Shown here piece by piece: positions 27,716-36,374 of a DNA stretch of 64,000 nucleotides. The notes below the pieces were generated by a model, which saw nothing but the letters and a program-made list of their open reading frames with translations, was not told the origin of the DNA and ran no database searches. The translations under genes were made by a program, and so were the position numbers. The stretch's first letter is position 1. The number at the start of each line of letters is the position of its first letter. The stretch is from UBA6183 sp964545895 (GTDB lineage: Bacteria > Bacteroidota > Bacteroidia > UKL13-3), in NCBI GenBank assembly GCA_964545895.1, contig CAZJHS010000002.1:1-64000 (forward strand), in the 5' to 3' direction.

Positions 27716-29668
27716 TTATGAATGCTTTAATTCGTATTTTTTTGAAACACGAGTTAAATTTTTATTGTAAAAAGGATCGTTGGTAACCAACTTGCCCCAC
27801 TTCTGTTTAAAATACTGTTTCTCTACCAACTGCTTAGCCATAGAGTTGCTACTTATAATTGGATTACCACGTGTTAAACACTCGTGATGATACATTTTTA
27901 CCCAAGGCAAATACACATTGCTGTAACCTTTAGTAAGTAGTTTACAACAAAGTTCTACATCATTACAATCTACCGCAAGGTTCTCATCAAAACCACCAAC
28001 CTCTAAAAAGCGTTCTTTTTTAATCATCATACAAGCACCTGTAACAGCACTGTAATTGGTTAAGCAATTGGTATTATTAAAATATCCTGCGGTATCTTTA
28101 TGCGAACCCGAATAAATATGTGCACCTGCCTCATCTAATGAAAGTACTATACCTGCATGTTGTATGGTATCGTTAGGATAAAGCAACTTAGGACCAACAG
28201 CCCCAACGTTTTCGAGTTGTGCAATTTTTAGTAATTCTTCAATTAAATTATCAGAAATGAGCTTGGTATCGTTATTTAAAAACAACAAATACTCGCCATT
28301 AGCATGCGCTACTGCACGGTTATTTAAAACCGAATAGTTAAACGGAATATCCATGCGGTAGCTTCTAATTTTTTTCGGATAATTAAATTCCCATTGTGCT
28401 ACCGAGCTAAAAAAACTTTTCTCGTCACTTCCATTATCAATAATCAAAATCTCGAAATTGGTATACTTAGATAATGACACGATAGACTGTATACAAATAT
28501 CTAAAATATCTGATTTGTTTTTAGATGGTATGATGATAGAAACTAAAGGATTTGCAACACTAAAAACAGGTTCAAAACAACCAAAAGATGCCTCAGAAAT
28601 ACGGGCATGTGCATTGTTATACTTTAAAGCTAAAAAGTTATTAAGCGATACATGGTTGCGATGAATACTGTCAATTGTTACCTCCTCTTGATGCTCGTGG
28701 TAAAGTACCTTAGAAACATGTGTAACCACATTGGATTGTGCCGTATAATTTAGCACCATCCCATAAAAATCACTATACGAATCGGTAGGCGTTGTGTCAA
28801 ATATATGCTTAGAAACTACAAACAAATCGCCAATGTAATTTCGCGATAAAATAGTGTGTGGGCTCCAATCTGGTTTGAAATAAGGATTGATAGATTGTGC
28901 TGGAATGGTTGCATCAAAAAAGTCGTTATCAGAGTAGCAGAAATCAGTGTTAGGCTGCTTGTTTATTTCGTTTACAAACTGATACAAACAATCATCGCGC
29001 AACATGCAGTTTAACTTGGTAAACAGCGCATACTCACAAATAAGTTCAAATTTTGTTTGCTTGTTTACAATGCTGTATCTAAAATCATCTTTCACCACTT
29101 TATCTAACATGTAAGTCATTTTATCCGAAGGCGACTCCACAACAAAACTTACAAAAAAGTGCTTATATATTTGATTTTGAATGGCGTTTAAAAATCCGTT
29201 TAAATGCTTAAAGTTACTTGGATTAACAACAACAAATAACTGAATGTGGGGTTGTATTTTAAAGTTGGCAATATTTTGTGCCATAGATTCCAAATCGCTC
29301 TCGCGGGGAAAGTTTTTCAGCTTGTATGATTCGTAATTAACTACATCATCATTTTTTGAGAAGCCTATTAAGGTATTTACTTTACCAAACACTAAACCAA
29401 AAAGTTGCTTAAAAAACTTGGCTATTAAAAACAACCCTGGTTTTGAAAACAAGAAAAACAAACGTTGGATAAATCGCCAATTATTACCTTTTAAATAGCT
29501 ATCGCTGGTTAATATAAGCTTGGTTTTAGTAAGGAAAAGATACATTTTCCAGTACGTACTACTCTCAATCTCCTTAATCCGCTCTTCGTAATTTTTAACA
29601 GCATTTAAAAGGGCAGAGTACTCTTCCTTTTGCAAATTATTTTTGGGTAGTGTATGTTTTTTCTTCAT
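27716..29668 (-). CDS. Two-module GT2 glycosyltransferase with N-terminal coiled coil
   Basis: 650 aa from ATG 29668. The first 35 residues form a charged coil (YEERIKEIESSTYWKM), typical of long O-antigen or rhamnan transferases. Residues 125-330 resemble the degenerate first GT2-like module of such proteins (FCYSDNDFFD, then NPYFKPDWSPHTILSRNYIGD). Residues 375-620 are a complete GT2 domain (VSIIIPSKNKSDIL, EILIIDNGSD, LLFLNNDTKLI, FDENLAVDCNDVELCCKL). It lies between the ABC ATPase (gap about 9) and the fused transferase (gap 1). Probably extends a glycan on undecaprenyl diphosphate. Confidence 0.85.
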   Translation of the reverse strand: MKKKHTLPKNNLQKEEYSALLNAVKNYEERIKEIESSTYWKMYLFLTKTKLILTSDSYLKGNNWRFIQRLFFLFSKPGLFLIAKFFKQLFGLVFGKVNTLIGFSKNDDVVNYESYKLKNFPRESDLESMAQNIANFKIQPHIQLFVVVNPSNFKHLNGFLNAIQNQIYKHFFVSFVVESPSDKMTYMLDKVVKDDFRYSIVNKQTKFELICEYALFTKLNCMLRDDCLYQFVNEINKQPNTDFCYSDNDFFDATIPAQSINPYFKPDWSPHTILSRNYIGDLFVVSKHIFDTTPTDSYSDFYGMVLNYTAQSNVVTHVSKVLYHEHQEEVTIDSIHRNHVSLNNFLALKYNNAHARISEASFGCFEPVFSVANPLVSIIIPSKNKSDILDICIQSIVSLSKYTNFEILIIDNGSDEKSFFSSVAQWEFNYPKKIRSYRMDIPFNYSVLNNRAVAHANGEYLLFLNNDTKLISDNLIEELLKIAQLENVGAVGPKLLYPNDTIQHAGIVLSLDEAGAHIYSGSHKDTAGYFNNTNCLTNYSAVTGACMMIKKERFLEVGGFDENLAVDCNDVELCCKLLTKGYSNVYLPWVKMYHHECLTRGNPIISSNSMAKQLVEKQYFKQKWGKLVTNDPFYNKNLTRVSKKYELKHS

Positions 29669-29677
29669 CAATAACGC

Positions 29678-30418
29678 CTAAAATAATTGTGAATATTGTT
29701 TACCTACTTCGTCTATATCGCCAAAAAACTCAATAGTACCATTATTAACCAAAGCCGCTTTGGTACACATATTTTTAGCCTCGGCAAAATTATGCGAAAC
29801 AAATACAATGGTTGCACCTTTTGCTTTGATGTCTTCTACTTTTTTCAAGCACTTTTTCTGAAAACCAATGTCGCCCACCGAAAGTACTTCATCAATCAAT
29901 AAAATATCGGGCTGTTTCATAATTGCAATGCTAAACGCAAGTCTGGTCATCATACCAGTGCTGTATCGTTTTACTTGCCAATTTATGGCCTCACCTAATT
30001 CCGAAAACTCAACAATTTCTGGTAAGGCTTTTTTAATCTCGGCCTGAGACATGCCCATCAATGCACATGAAAGTTGCACATTTTCTAATCCGCTCAATTC
30101 ATTCTCTAAACCCACACCTAAACCCAACAATGGAGCCACAATACCGTTTACTTCTACTTTGCCTTTTTCGGCTTCAATAATACCCGAAAGTACGCGCAGC
30201 AAAGTACTTTTACCCGAACCATTTTTACCCAACAAGGCAATGCTTTCGCCTTTCTTGATCTCTAGGTTTATTCCTTTTAAAACAAATTTTTTCTTTAAAA
30301 AACTATATCTACCTAAGTTAATTAAAAAGTCTTTTAACGAAATGAATCCATTTTCCTGCATATAAAAACAAACGTCTACGTCTGTTAATTTTATCATTAC
30401 TTTATCGGTTGATATCAT
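29678..30418 (-). CDS. wzt: Polysaccharide ABC exporter, ATP-binding protein (Wzt-like, short)
   Basis: 246 aa ATPase. Walker A is GKNGSGKSTLLR (about residues 63-74); the signature is VKRYSTGMMTRLAFSIA and Walker B is PDILLIDEVLSVGD. The Wzt/KpsT-type pattern fits. It lacks the C-terminal sugar-binding domain of longer Wzt proteins, so recognition of a capped glycan end is not expected. Its ATG overlaps the permease stop (ATGA). It exports undecaprenyl-linked polysaccharide with the permease. Confidence 0.9.
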   Translation of the reverse strand: MISTDKVMIKLTDVDVCFYMQENGFISLKDFLINLGRYSFLKKKFVLKGINLEIKKGESIALLGKNGSGKSTLLRVLSGIIEAEKGKVEVNGIVAPLLGLGVGLENELSGLENVQLSCALMGMSQAEIKKALPEIVEFSELGEAINWQVKRYSTGMMTRLAFSIAIMKQPDILLIDEVLSVGDIGFQKKCLKKVEDIKAKGATIVFVSHNFAEAKNMCTKAALVNNGTIEFFGDIDEVGKQYSQLF

Positions 30419-31209
30419 ATGTTGGAAATAAACCCCTTTCTGTATTTATTAAATACTATATAGCCTGCACCAAATGCCACCAATGCTAAAGCGGTACACA
30501 TTAAAAAATTAATGCCATTGGGTTGCTTAAATCTGTAAAAAATATCGTGAAACGACTCCACGTAATAGTAAAAGGGATTAAACTTAAGTAAATACCTGGT
30601 TTCTTCTGGCAATAACTCGGGCGTGTAAGCTATTGGGGTAAAGTAAAAAAAGGCTGGAATAATGGTATTCCAAAGCAATTGTATATCTCTAAAAAACACA
30701 TTAAGTGTACCCAATAACATGCCCACACCTAATACAAAAATACTGGTTACAAGTATTAATGGAATTACAAATACTATGGTCCAGTTTAATTGAAAGTTTA
30801 AAAAGAACATGATGGCAAAAAATGGAATAAACGTAAGCAACAAATTAATTACTGCTGCTAATGCTGCCGATAAAGGGAAACTAAACGGGTGCAAATTAAT
30901 GGACTTTAAAATAGAAGCATTATCGATAAAAGAAGATAAAACCTGTAAAATAGAAGCCGATATAAAATTCCAAAATATTAACCCACTTAGTGCATACAAT
31001 GAAAAATTTTGAATGTGGTTTATTTCTTTAAATACCACAGTAAGTATGAGTAAAAACAACAATGGATTAAGCATGCTCCAAAAAATTCCTAAGAAGGAGT
31101 TTTTATAGCGTAGTTTAATCGTTTTAATAGCAATGTTTAGTACTGCGTTTCTAAATCCCTTATTTAATAGTGTTTTTTCCAAGTATAAAATTTTTACAAA
31201 AGTAGTCAA
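30415..31209 (-). CDS. wzm: Polysaccharide ABC exporter, permease (Wzm-like)
   Basis: 264 aa with six predicted transmembrane helices. LRYKNSFLGIFWSMLNPLLFLLI is the hallmark N-terminal region of Wzm/TagG permeases, and FYYYVESFHDIFYR near the C-terminus is also typical. The first in-frame start is TTG 31209; no ATG occurs before the conserved region, so a non-ATG start is likely. First gene of the export/transferase operon; upstream is the tRNA region. Confidence 0.88.
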   Translation of the reverse strand: MTTFVKILYLEKTLLNKGFRNAVLNIAIKTIKLRYKNSFLGIFWSMLNPLLFLLILTVVFKEINHIQNFSLYALSGLIFWNFISASILQVLSSFIDNASILKSINLHPFSFPLSAALAAVINLLLTFIPFFAIMFFLNFQLNWTIVFVIPLILVTSIFVLGVGMLLGTLNVFFRDIQLLWNTIIPAFFYFTPIAYTPELLPEETRYLLKFNPFYYYVESFHDIFYRFKQPNGINFLMCTALALVAFGAGYIVFNKYRKGFISNI

Positions 31210-31363
31210 TTAGCAAGCATTATCAAGCCAATTGGCTTAGTTTAACCCTACTTTTCAGCTACATACAATATTTGGCAAGGTGTAAGCTGTAGTAATGTGG
31301 TGGTTTAAAGTGCCGAATAATCAGTAATAACAAGCCCAAACAAGGATTAATACAAAATCGCTT
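31210..31363. other. Intergenic stretch before the tRNA promoter
   Basis: Together with the tRNA elements that follow, this fills the only gap above 300 bases in the window (31210-31651). I see no gene in this part. A GTAAACC/GGTTTAC hairpin at 31367-31385 sits inside the promoter spacer just downstream. Confidence 0.5.
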
Positions 31364-31393
31364 TTTGTAAACCGAAAGGGTTTACTATTTTCG
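31364..31393 (+). promoter_or_regulatory. Putative promoter of the tRNA-like/tRNA-Arg unit
   Basis: TTTG at 31364-31367, an 18-base spacer, and TATTTTCG at 31386-31393 (one mismatch to TAnnTTTG). A transcript from about 31397 would carry both the tRNA-like element and tRNA-Arg. The spacer contains a 7-bp inverted repeat (31367-31373 with 31379-31385), which could be an operator or chance. Confidence 0.5.
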
Positions 31394-31422
31394 CATTTGG
31401 TATTTGCTACTACATGGTTAGT

Positions 31423-31513
31423 AGCAATTGGCCTCATAGTTCTACCGCAATGGCGGGAGGATAGAATAGTCCTGAAGGCTTTCGGGATTGATGTGGGTTC
31501 GATTCCAATTGTT
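31423..31513 (+). ncRNA. Degenerate tRNA-Arg-like element with its own closing stem
   Basis: This element shares CTCATAGTTC, GGATAGAATAG and a 19-base block (31488-31506) with the tRNA-Arg gene that follows, so it derives from a duplicated tRNA. It cannot be a normal tRNA: the D loop is enlarged by a CCGC-AATG-GCGG hairpin, the anticodon arm is replaced by an 8-bp hairpin with loop GGCT (31470-31489), and the acceptor and T-stem 3' strands are lost. Yet a 9-bp stem (31423-31431 with 31505-31513, one G-T pair) closes the whole element. It ends 10 bases before tRNA-Arg. Either a tRNA pseudogene or a structured RNA. Confidence 0.5.
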
Positions 31514-31523
31514 CTTTATATTT

Positions 31524-31595
31524 GGTCTCATAGTTCAATGGATAGAATAGAAGTTTCCTAAACTTTTGATGTGGGTTCGATTCCCGCTGAGACTA
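31524..31595 (+). tRNA. tRNA-Arg (anticodon CCT)
   Basis: 72-base gene with a complete cloverleaf: acceptor GGTCTCA with TGAGACT (one G-T pair), D arm GTTC/GAAT, anticodon stem GAAGT/ACTTT with loop TTCCTAA, and T arm GTGGG/CCCGC with loop TTCGATT. The anticodon CCT reads AGG. Discriminator base A; CCA is not encoded. It follows the tRNA-like element by 10 bases. Confidence 0.92.
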
Positions 31596-31651
31596 CAATT
31601 TACCCTCCTGTCGTTTTTTTACAAAACATAAAACTAGCAAGTTAAATACGT

Positions 31652-32341
31652 ATGGAAAACCAAGAAAAGTTGCTGCTGTTGGCGCAAGAGCAAATTTGGG
31701 CACAAAAGTTTCATGATAGCATCAGGGGATTAAAAGAAGTAAGCGAGGTTTCTTATTTTATTGGAAACTGGGCCGGTAATTACACTTTCTTTTATTTACT
31801 AAGTCGTTTATTGCAAGAGTTTAAATTTGAGCGAATTCTTGAATTGGGCTTAGGCGAATCGTCAAAATTTATTACCACCTTTTTAAAATCGCAGAATACT
31901 CCCGCACATTTTTGTCACGATATTTTTGAACAAAACAAAGTATTTGCCGAACACTTTACTCATAAATGTAACCTGTGGCAAAACTCAAATATTACTATTG
32001 TTGATTTAATTGAGCAGGATATTTTAGGTAACAAAAACAAAGCATTTGATTTTGGTAAAATAACAATTAACGAATACGATTTTTACGTAATAGACGGACC
32101 AATTGGCTCACCAAATTATTCGAGGTTTGATGTGATGAAACTAATGGAAAACAAACAACCTGGTAGCGAGTTTGTGGTTTTGTTTGATGATGTAAATCGT
32201 ACGGGCGAAATGGATACCTTAAAATATTTGATGGGTTGGTTTAACGAAAAAGGCATTGCTGCCGATTACCAAATTTACCATGGCGAAAAAAGTGTAGCCG
32301 TAGTTACCACCCCACAATACAAGTGGGCCTTATCTTATTAA
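31652..32341 (+). CDS. Class I SAM-methyltransferase-like protein
   Basis: 229 aa soluble protein. FERILELGLGESSKFI (about residues 60-75) resembles the SAM-binding motif I, and DFYVIDGPIGSPNYSRFDVM (about 145-164) fits the TylF/macrocin-methyltransferase-like group in which an Asp-rich loop binds metal. The N-terminal NWAGNYTFFYLLSRLL helix is also consistent. It stands alone on the plus strand between the tRNA and a convergent transferase gene, in a polysaccharide neighbourhood, so sugar methylation is plausible. Substrate unknown. Confidence 0.6.
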   Translation: MENQEKLLLLAQEQIWAQKFHDSIRGLKEVSEVSYFIGNWAGNYTFFYLLSRLLQEFKFERILELGLGESSKFITTFLKSQNTPAHFCHDIFEQNKVFAEHFTHKCNLWQNSNITIVDLIEQDILGNKNKAFDFGKITINEYDFYVIDGPIGSPNYSRFDVMKLMENKQPGSEFVVLFDDVNRTGEMDTLKYLMGWFNEKGIAADYQIYHGEKSVAVVTTPQYKWALSY

Positions 32342-32354
32342 ACTGAGTTAATAA

Positions 32355-33275
32355 CTAACCCAATATTTTTTCTAAAAAACTTTTACGCTCAAGCTTGGTT
32401 AACCAAGTAGTATAAAATTCTTGCTCCTGCAATCCGTGATTTTTAAGGTAAATGCGAAGTTGCCAAGCAAAGGCTTGTTTAGCTTGGTTAAAAGGCTTGC
32501 GATACTTTTGTGCGTTTAAAAACACCAATAAATTATGCATATCATCTTGTGCTATTAAGCGTAGCTTACAAAAATCGTTGTAGGTATTTTTAAGTTGAGG
32601 CAAAATAGTTAACCCTGCATGTTGATGTATGCAGTCGCGAATTTCAACAGCAAATTGCTCTTGCGAATCGTCTGTTTTGGGGTTTGTTGGCACATGATAA
32701 GAAACTACAGGAACTTGCATGTTGCAAAAAGTTAAGCCCAACTTTAAACAAGTAAACCAAAAATCATAATCTTGGGCACGCACATAATGCGGATTATACT
32801 TGGCCACCGTTCCCCAAAAATTGGGTCTGTTTTTAAGCATTACAGCAGGATTTGCCATTGGACTATTAATAAGCATATAAGCCGTAATCATATCATGATG
32901 CTGGTGCAAAGGCCAAGTGCTATCTGTATCGTTTACTACAAACATAGCCGAGCAAATATCAACATGCTTGTTGGCATCCATAAACGCAACTTGTTGCTCA
33001 AACCTGGTAGGAAAAGATTTATCGTCACTATCATTGTAGGCAATGTAGGGCGTAGTAATTTGGGGTAAAATAAAGTTTAGCACATCCGATTTTAACACAA
33101 TATGCGCAGGCAAAATAACTACTTGGTAACTGCATGTAATAACAGCATCAATGGGTTGATGGGTTAATATGATCCACTCCAAACCAGTAAAAGTTTGTTT
33201 ATTCATACCTAACACGCATCTGCTAAATTGGGTTTCGTTTTGATGCAGGTATGTAACAACAGTTAGTTTTTTCAT
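32355..33275 (-). CDS. Glycosyltransferase family 2
   Basis: 306 aa GT-A protein. It opens KKLTVVTYLHQNETQFSRCVLGMNKQ (a short version of the family start), continues with YIAYNDSDDKSFPTRFE, the metal-binding DSDD motif (about residues 76-79), and has VRAQDYDFWFTCLKLG, the usual acceptor-side motif. A helical C-terminal region of about 100 residues follows. It is monocistronic, about 240 bases from the divergent lipoprotein gene, and probably works with the nearby export operon. Confidence 0.82.
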   Translation of the reverse strand: MKKLTVVTYLHQNETQFSRCVLGMNKQTFTGLEWIILTHQPIDAVITCSYQVVILPAHIVLKSDVLNFILPQITTPYIAYNDSDDKSFPTRFEQQVAFMDANKHVDICSAMFVVNDTDSTWPLHQHHDMITAYMLINSPMANPAVMLKNRPNFWGTVAKYNPHYVRAQDYDFWFTCLKLGLTFCNMQVPVVSYHVPTNPKTDDSQEQFAVEIRDCIHQHAGLTILPQLKNTYNDFCKLRLIAQDDMHNLLVFLNAQKYRKPFNQAKQAFAWQLRIYLKNHGLQEQEFYTTWLTKLERKSFLEKILG

Positions 33276-33513
33276 TGCCTAATACGACTTAAATGCCAAC
33301 AAATTTTCGGTAGCAATCAAATGTAAAATAATTGTTTTACAAAATACTTACGGCACCCTTAGCAATTGGGGCGTGAATGAGTTTATGTATTACAGTGTCC
33401 GAATACAAGCAGAGATATCACTTAATCAAGCTGAAATAATTTCACGTGGTGTTGTCATTTTCAATTAGATTTTATTAATTAGTGTAATAATTATATCCCT
33501 TAAATTACTAACT

Positions 33514-34065
33514 ATGAATTTTATTAAAAATGTTTGCGGTGTTTTCTATTCAAAACCTAGCTCATTAAAATTAAGCCTCCTTTTTTCGATAATGCTATTT
33601 TTGTTTTCCTGTGGCAAAGACGGTAAGTCTGGTGATGTTTATATCAGAATAACGAACGCATCAGGAATTTGCCCAATTACAGCTTATACAGATGACAACC
33701 CTGGCATACCCAATTCTTTTTACTTAAACACTTATTATAAATGTAACTCCGGTACTTACCGCTACAGTTATATCGCTTGTCAGCAGTACTGGTATGGAAC
33801 ATACACAATCACAGCCGAAGATGGTAAAGACGGAGGTTTTTTTTCTAATGGAGACAATGGAAAAACCAAAAGATATACGTTACAATGTTGGGGATATTCA
33901 GAACCTGACTTTACCTACACTTTAGGTAAAACAACTAATGGTTGGAAAAAATATCCTGATATTGTTACAACATACGCAGATGGAACAACCATTAGAGTTT
34001 CTCGTGAATGCAGACCACTTCTAAATGCAAACGAGGAAGTTAAAAACAATAAGTTGGCTAAGTAA
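33514..34065 (+). CDS. Predicted lipoprotein of unknown function
   Basis: 183 aa. A hydrophobic stretch LKLSLLFSIMLFLFSC ends in a lipobox Cys (about residue 33). Just after it is a short GKDGKSGD run resembling a collagen repeat, and later EDGKDGGFFSNGDNGK. The mature part has several Cys (CPITAY, YKCNSG, IACQQ, LQCWG, RECRP) that could form disulfides. I recognise no family. The real start could be slightly downstream, since the N-terminus before the hydrophobic core is long. It is followed by a strong terminator. Confidence 0.6.
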   Translation: MNFIKNVCGVFYSKPSSLKLSLLFSIMLFLFSCGKDGKSGDVYIRITNASGICPITAYTDDNPGIPNSFYLNTYYKCNSGTYRYSYIACQQYWYGTYTITAEDGKDGGFFSNGDNGKTKRYTLQCWGYSEPDFTYTLGKTTNGWKKYPDIVTTYADGTTIRVSRECRPLLNANEEVKNNKLAK

Positions 34066-34110
34066 TAATTTTTTTAGAAACCGGCCGAGTAATCCGGTTT
34101 ATGTGATACA

Positions 34111-34147
34111 AAACAACCCCACCAAGTTTTACTTAGTGGGGTTGTTT
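34111..34147 (+). terminator. Intrinsic terminator after the lipoprotein gene
   Basis: 16-position stem with one mismatch (34111-34126 with 34132-34147, loop TTTTA), flanked by A and T runs. A smaller AAACCGG/CCGGTTT hairpin precedes it at 34078-34100. Confidence 0.85.
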
Positions 34148-34277
34148 GTTTTGTTCTTTACACTACATCATAACTCAAGTACTCAAGGTAATGGATGGGC
34201 AAGGTTGTTATGTATTGAGGAAGTCACAATCTGTTTTTTTTACAATTCTTTTATAAAAATATAATTACCTTTAGTTT

Positions 34278-35747
34278 ATGAAACGAACAAGCCTACTTCT
34301 AATGGGTTTACTTCTACAAATTTTGTTAGTAAAAGCTCAACCCTATTTTCCTTTTCCAAACAAAGGAATTACTTACTTTGGTGGTTATTTAAACTCCAAT
34401 ATACATTATGCATTAGCTCCTTTAGATAGCATTGTAGGTCAACAACCCAAGCAATACACCTTTGCTCCGGCTATTTTACCTGTGTATGATAATGAATCAA
34501 GTAAAGAATGTATTGCCAACGGATTAAACAGCATATTAGGAGCTAAAGTTGAAAACTATGGCGATACACTTTTTCAATTTTATAATTTCACTAACGCTTC
34601 AACTAAAATATATTTAAACACACCAATAGGCTATAGTTGGGTGGCATATTACGACTCAAGTGTGAAGGCAACGTTTACACACGACACCACAAAGATTTGG
34701 ATGGCAAATGGCATTCCAGACACGGCACAAGTATTTAGTATTGTGGTTGAAAATTACGTTGATTTCGTAACGCCAATTGAATATAAACCCATGGTAATTG
34801 GCGCAAACACAGGACTCATTCAGTTCCCCATGTTTTATACGTTTCCTTACCCAACTAATTTGTTTGGCAACTTTGCTCCTTACGAGTTTAAAATATCACC
34901 ACCACAAATACATAACATAACCTGGGATAGCATTTATAATTTTAATGTGGGCGATGAGTTTCATGTAATGTATAATAAATATTGGTACGACAGATTTACG
35001 CCAAACTCGTTAGAAACAGATACCTTTAAAACGGTTTACGAGATATTACAACGTAATCAACCCAACCCCGATTCGCTTTGCTACTTAACCAAACGCCTTT
35101 CATACCAAAACTCATTTAAAAATGGTGTGTATACTCAAAAAGTAATTTCGGATACCGAGAGTATTGGTTACAAACGCTGGGAGCCATATGATATTGAACC
35201 TTCGTTATATGTGAAACATCCATATTTCTCTTACACCATTGCCAACGACCAACATGGATTATTTAAACTTAATCATATTCAGTTTATTGGTGATGGCAAT
35301 GACTCGTGTATATATAATATATTTGATGCAGGATATTTCCCATCCAACAGATATTACAATGGACTTGGTGGACCCTACTTTGAACATAGCATTGATGGAT
35401 CAACAGGATCTACAGGCCATGAAAGCTATCAATTAGTTTATTACCGTAAAGGCAACAAAAGCTTCGGAGTTCCAATTCCAAAAACGGTAGGAATAACTGA
35501 AAGTATGCAGCAAGCATTGGTAACAGTTTATCCCAATCCGGCTGCACAATTTGTATCAATAAACTTAGCTACACCAACACTTAATGCAGAGTTCAATTTG
35601 TATGATGCAATAGGTAAATTGGTACTTACACAAAAACTTGCTGAGCAAACCAACATGATTGGTTTAACGCATTTACAAAAGGGTATGTACTTTTATAGCA
35701 TTATGCAAGGCGAAAAAGTAGCTACAGGTAAACTTATTAAAGAATAA
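34278..35747 (+). CDS. Secreted protein with T9SS type A sorting domain
   Basis: 489 aa. Signal peptide ends at LVKAQ (about residue 21). The central 390 residues are beta-rich and aromatic with no family I recognise. The last 75 residues are a T9SS C-terminal domain: VYPNPAAQFVSINL, EFNLYDAIGKLVL, LQKGMYFYSIMQGEKVATGKLIKE. The protein should cross the outer membrane through the T9SS and be released or anchored at the surface. Monocistronic, with its own weak -7 element (TACCTTTA) near 34267. Confidence 0.82.
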   Translation: MKRTSLLLMGLLLQILLVKAQPYFPFPNKGITYFGGYLNSNIHYALAPLDSIVGQQPKQYTFAPAILPVYDNESSKECIANGLNSILGAKVENYGDTLFQFYNFTNASTKIYLNTPIGYSWVAYYDSSVKATFTHDTTKIWMANGIPDTAQVFSIVVENYVDFVTPIEYKPMVIGANTGLIQFPMFYTFPYPTNLFGNFAPYEFKISPPQIHNITWDSIYNFNVGDEFHVMYNKYWYDRFTPNSLETDTFKTVYEILQRNQPNPDSLCYLTKRLSYQNSFKNGVYTQKVISDTESIGYKRWEPYDIEPSLYVKHPYFSYTIANDQHGLFKLNHIQFIGDGNDSCIYNIFDAGYFPSNRYYNGLGGPYFEHSIDGSTGSTGHESYQLVYYRKGNKSFGVPIPKTVGITESMQQALVTVYPNPAAQFVSINLATPTLNAEFNLYDAIGKLVLTQKLAEQTNMIGLTHLQKGMYFYSIMQGEKVATGKLIKE

Positions 35748-35815
35748 AAGCCGTTCAGGTTGACTAATTTTTAGTTTACTATTATAGTTTGTTGTTCTGC
35801 ATACGGAAGGCAGGG

Positions 35816-35825
35816 CCGCGTGAAC
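35816..35825. repeat. Left inverted repeat CCGCGTGAAC
   Basis: Perfect inverted match to 36279-36288 (12 of 13 bases over the longer 35813-35825 version). The pair brackets most of the MORN-repeat gene. Confidence 0.5.
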
Positions 35826-35828
35826 GGA

Positions 35829-36374
35829 TTATTCCCGCTTTATTATTTCACCATCTTTATTGTAGTAAAGTTTCACAATTGGAATCAAACATGTAGTATC
35901 TTTATATTCAAATGCCACACCTGAAGGCTTTCCTGATAGATAGTTCATTAAATACCGTCTGTTACCCGATGAATAATAACCCACTGAAACACCTTCTTGT
36001 TTACCGTTGTTATATGTTTTAATAGATTCAAGGCTCCCGTCCTCATAAAAATAATAATTCACGCCAACTTTTAATCCATCTTTATAAAATTCTTGCGATT
36101 GAACACGACCATTCGGATAGAAATATAAACAGGATCCTTCTAAAGATCCTTCCTTGAACCTAAGAATTTGATTAGGGATCGAGTCGCCATCATAATAACT
36201 AATATCAATATTTTGACTGCTTTTTTCTTTGCAACAATAGAATGTAAGCACCATAGATGTTAATGCAATGTTTAACCAGTTCACGCGGACCTGTGGTCCG
36301 TGTGCCGTTAAAATTCCTTTTATAAAATACATCAAGCCTTGTTTCATATTTTCTAAAAATTTAGAGGTACCCAA
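35829..36374 (-). CDS. MORN-repeat (YwqK-like) protein
   Basis: Up to 181 aa. The C-terminal 120 residues hold MORN_2-type repeats (GSLEGSCLYFYPNGRVQSQEFYKDG, VNYYFYEDGSLESIKTYNNGKQEG, VGYYSSGNRRYLMNYLSGKPSG), the pattern annotated as YwqK-type antitoxin-like in Bacteroidota, though an antitoxin role is doubtful here. The start is uncertain: ATG at 36345 or 36330 give a segment TAHGPQVRVNW encoded by an inserted palindrome, followed by a hydrophobic stretch ending in FYCC, while ATG 36254 would leave 141 aa starting inside that stretch. No toxin gene is adjacent. Confidence 0.6.
   Translation of the reverse strand: MGTSKFLENMKQGLMYFIKGILTAHGPQVRVNWLNIALTSMVLTFYCCKEKSSQNIDISYYDGDSIPNQILRFKEGSLEGSCLYFYPNGRVQSQEFYKDGLKVGVNYYFYEDGSLESIKTYNNGKQEGVSVGYYSSGNRRYLMNYLSGKPSGVAFEYKDTTCLIPIVKLYYNKDGEIIKRE
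36279..36304. repeat. Right inverted repeat joined to a 10-bp palindrome
   Basis: GTTCACGCGG (36279-36288) pairs with the left repeat. It merges into a hairpin of 10 bp (36282-36291 with 36295-36304, loop TGT, one G-T pair). The palindrome lies inside the 5' end of the MORN reading frame and looks like a REP-type or small mobile end. Confidence 0.5.

Noticed and set aside
31488..31584. A 19-base direct repeat at the tRNA-Arg 3' region as attL/attR of an integrated element
   Set aside because: The copies are only 78 bases apart, no integrase or foreign gene lies between or nearby, and the similarity extends to other tRNA blocks, which fits tRNA duplication better.
33776..33880. Collagen-like repeat protein
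   Set aside because: Only two or three GxxG-type triplets occur (GKDGKSGD, EDGKDGG); too few for a collagen domain.
34025..34264. A 79-codon plus-strand ORF after the lipoprotein gene
   Set aside because: It overlaps the lipoprotein end in another frame and runs through a strong terminator hairpin; the peptide has no recognisable pattern.
35829..36374. A toxin-antitoxin pair based on the YwqK-type label
   Set aside because: No toxin-like partner is encoded on either side, and MORN_2 repeats occur in many unrelated proteins.
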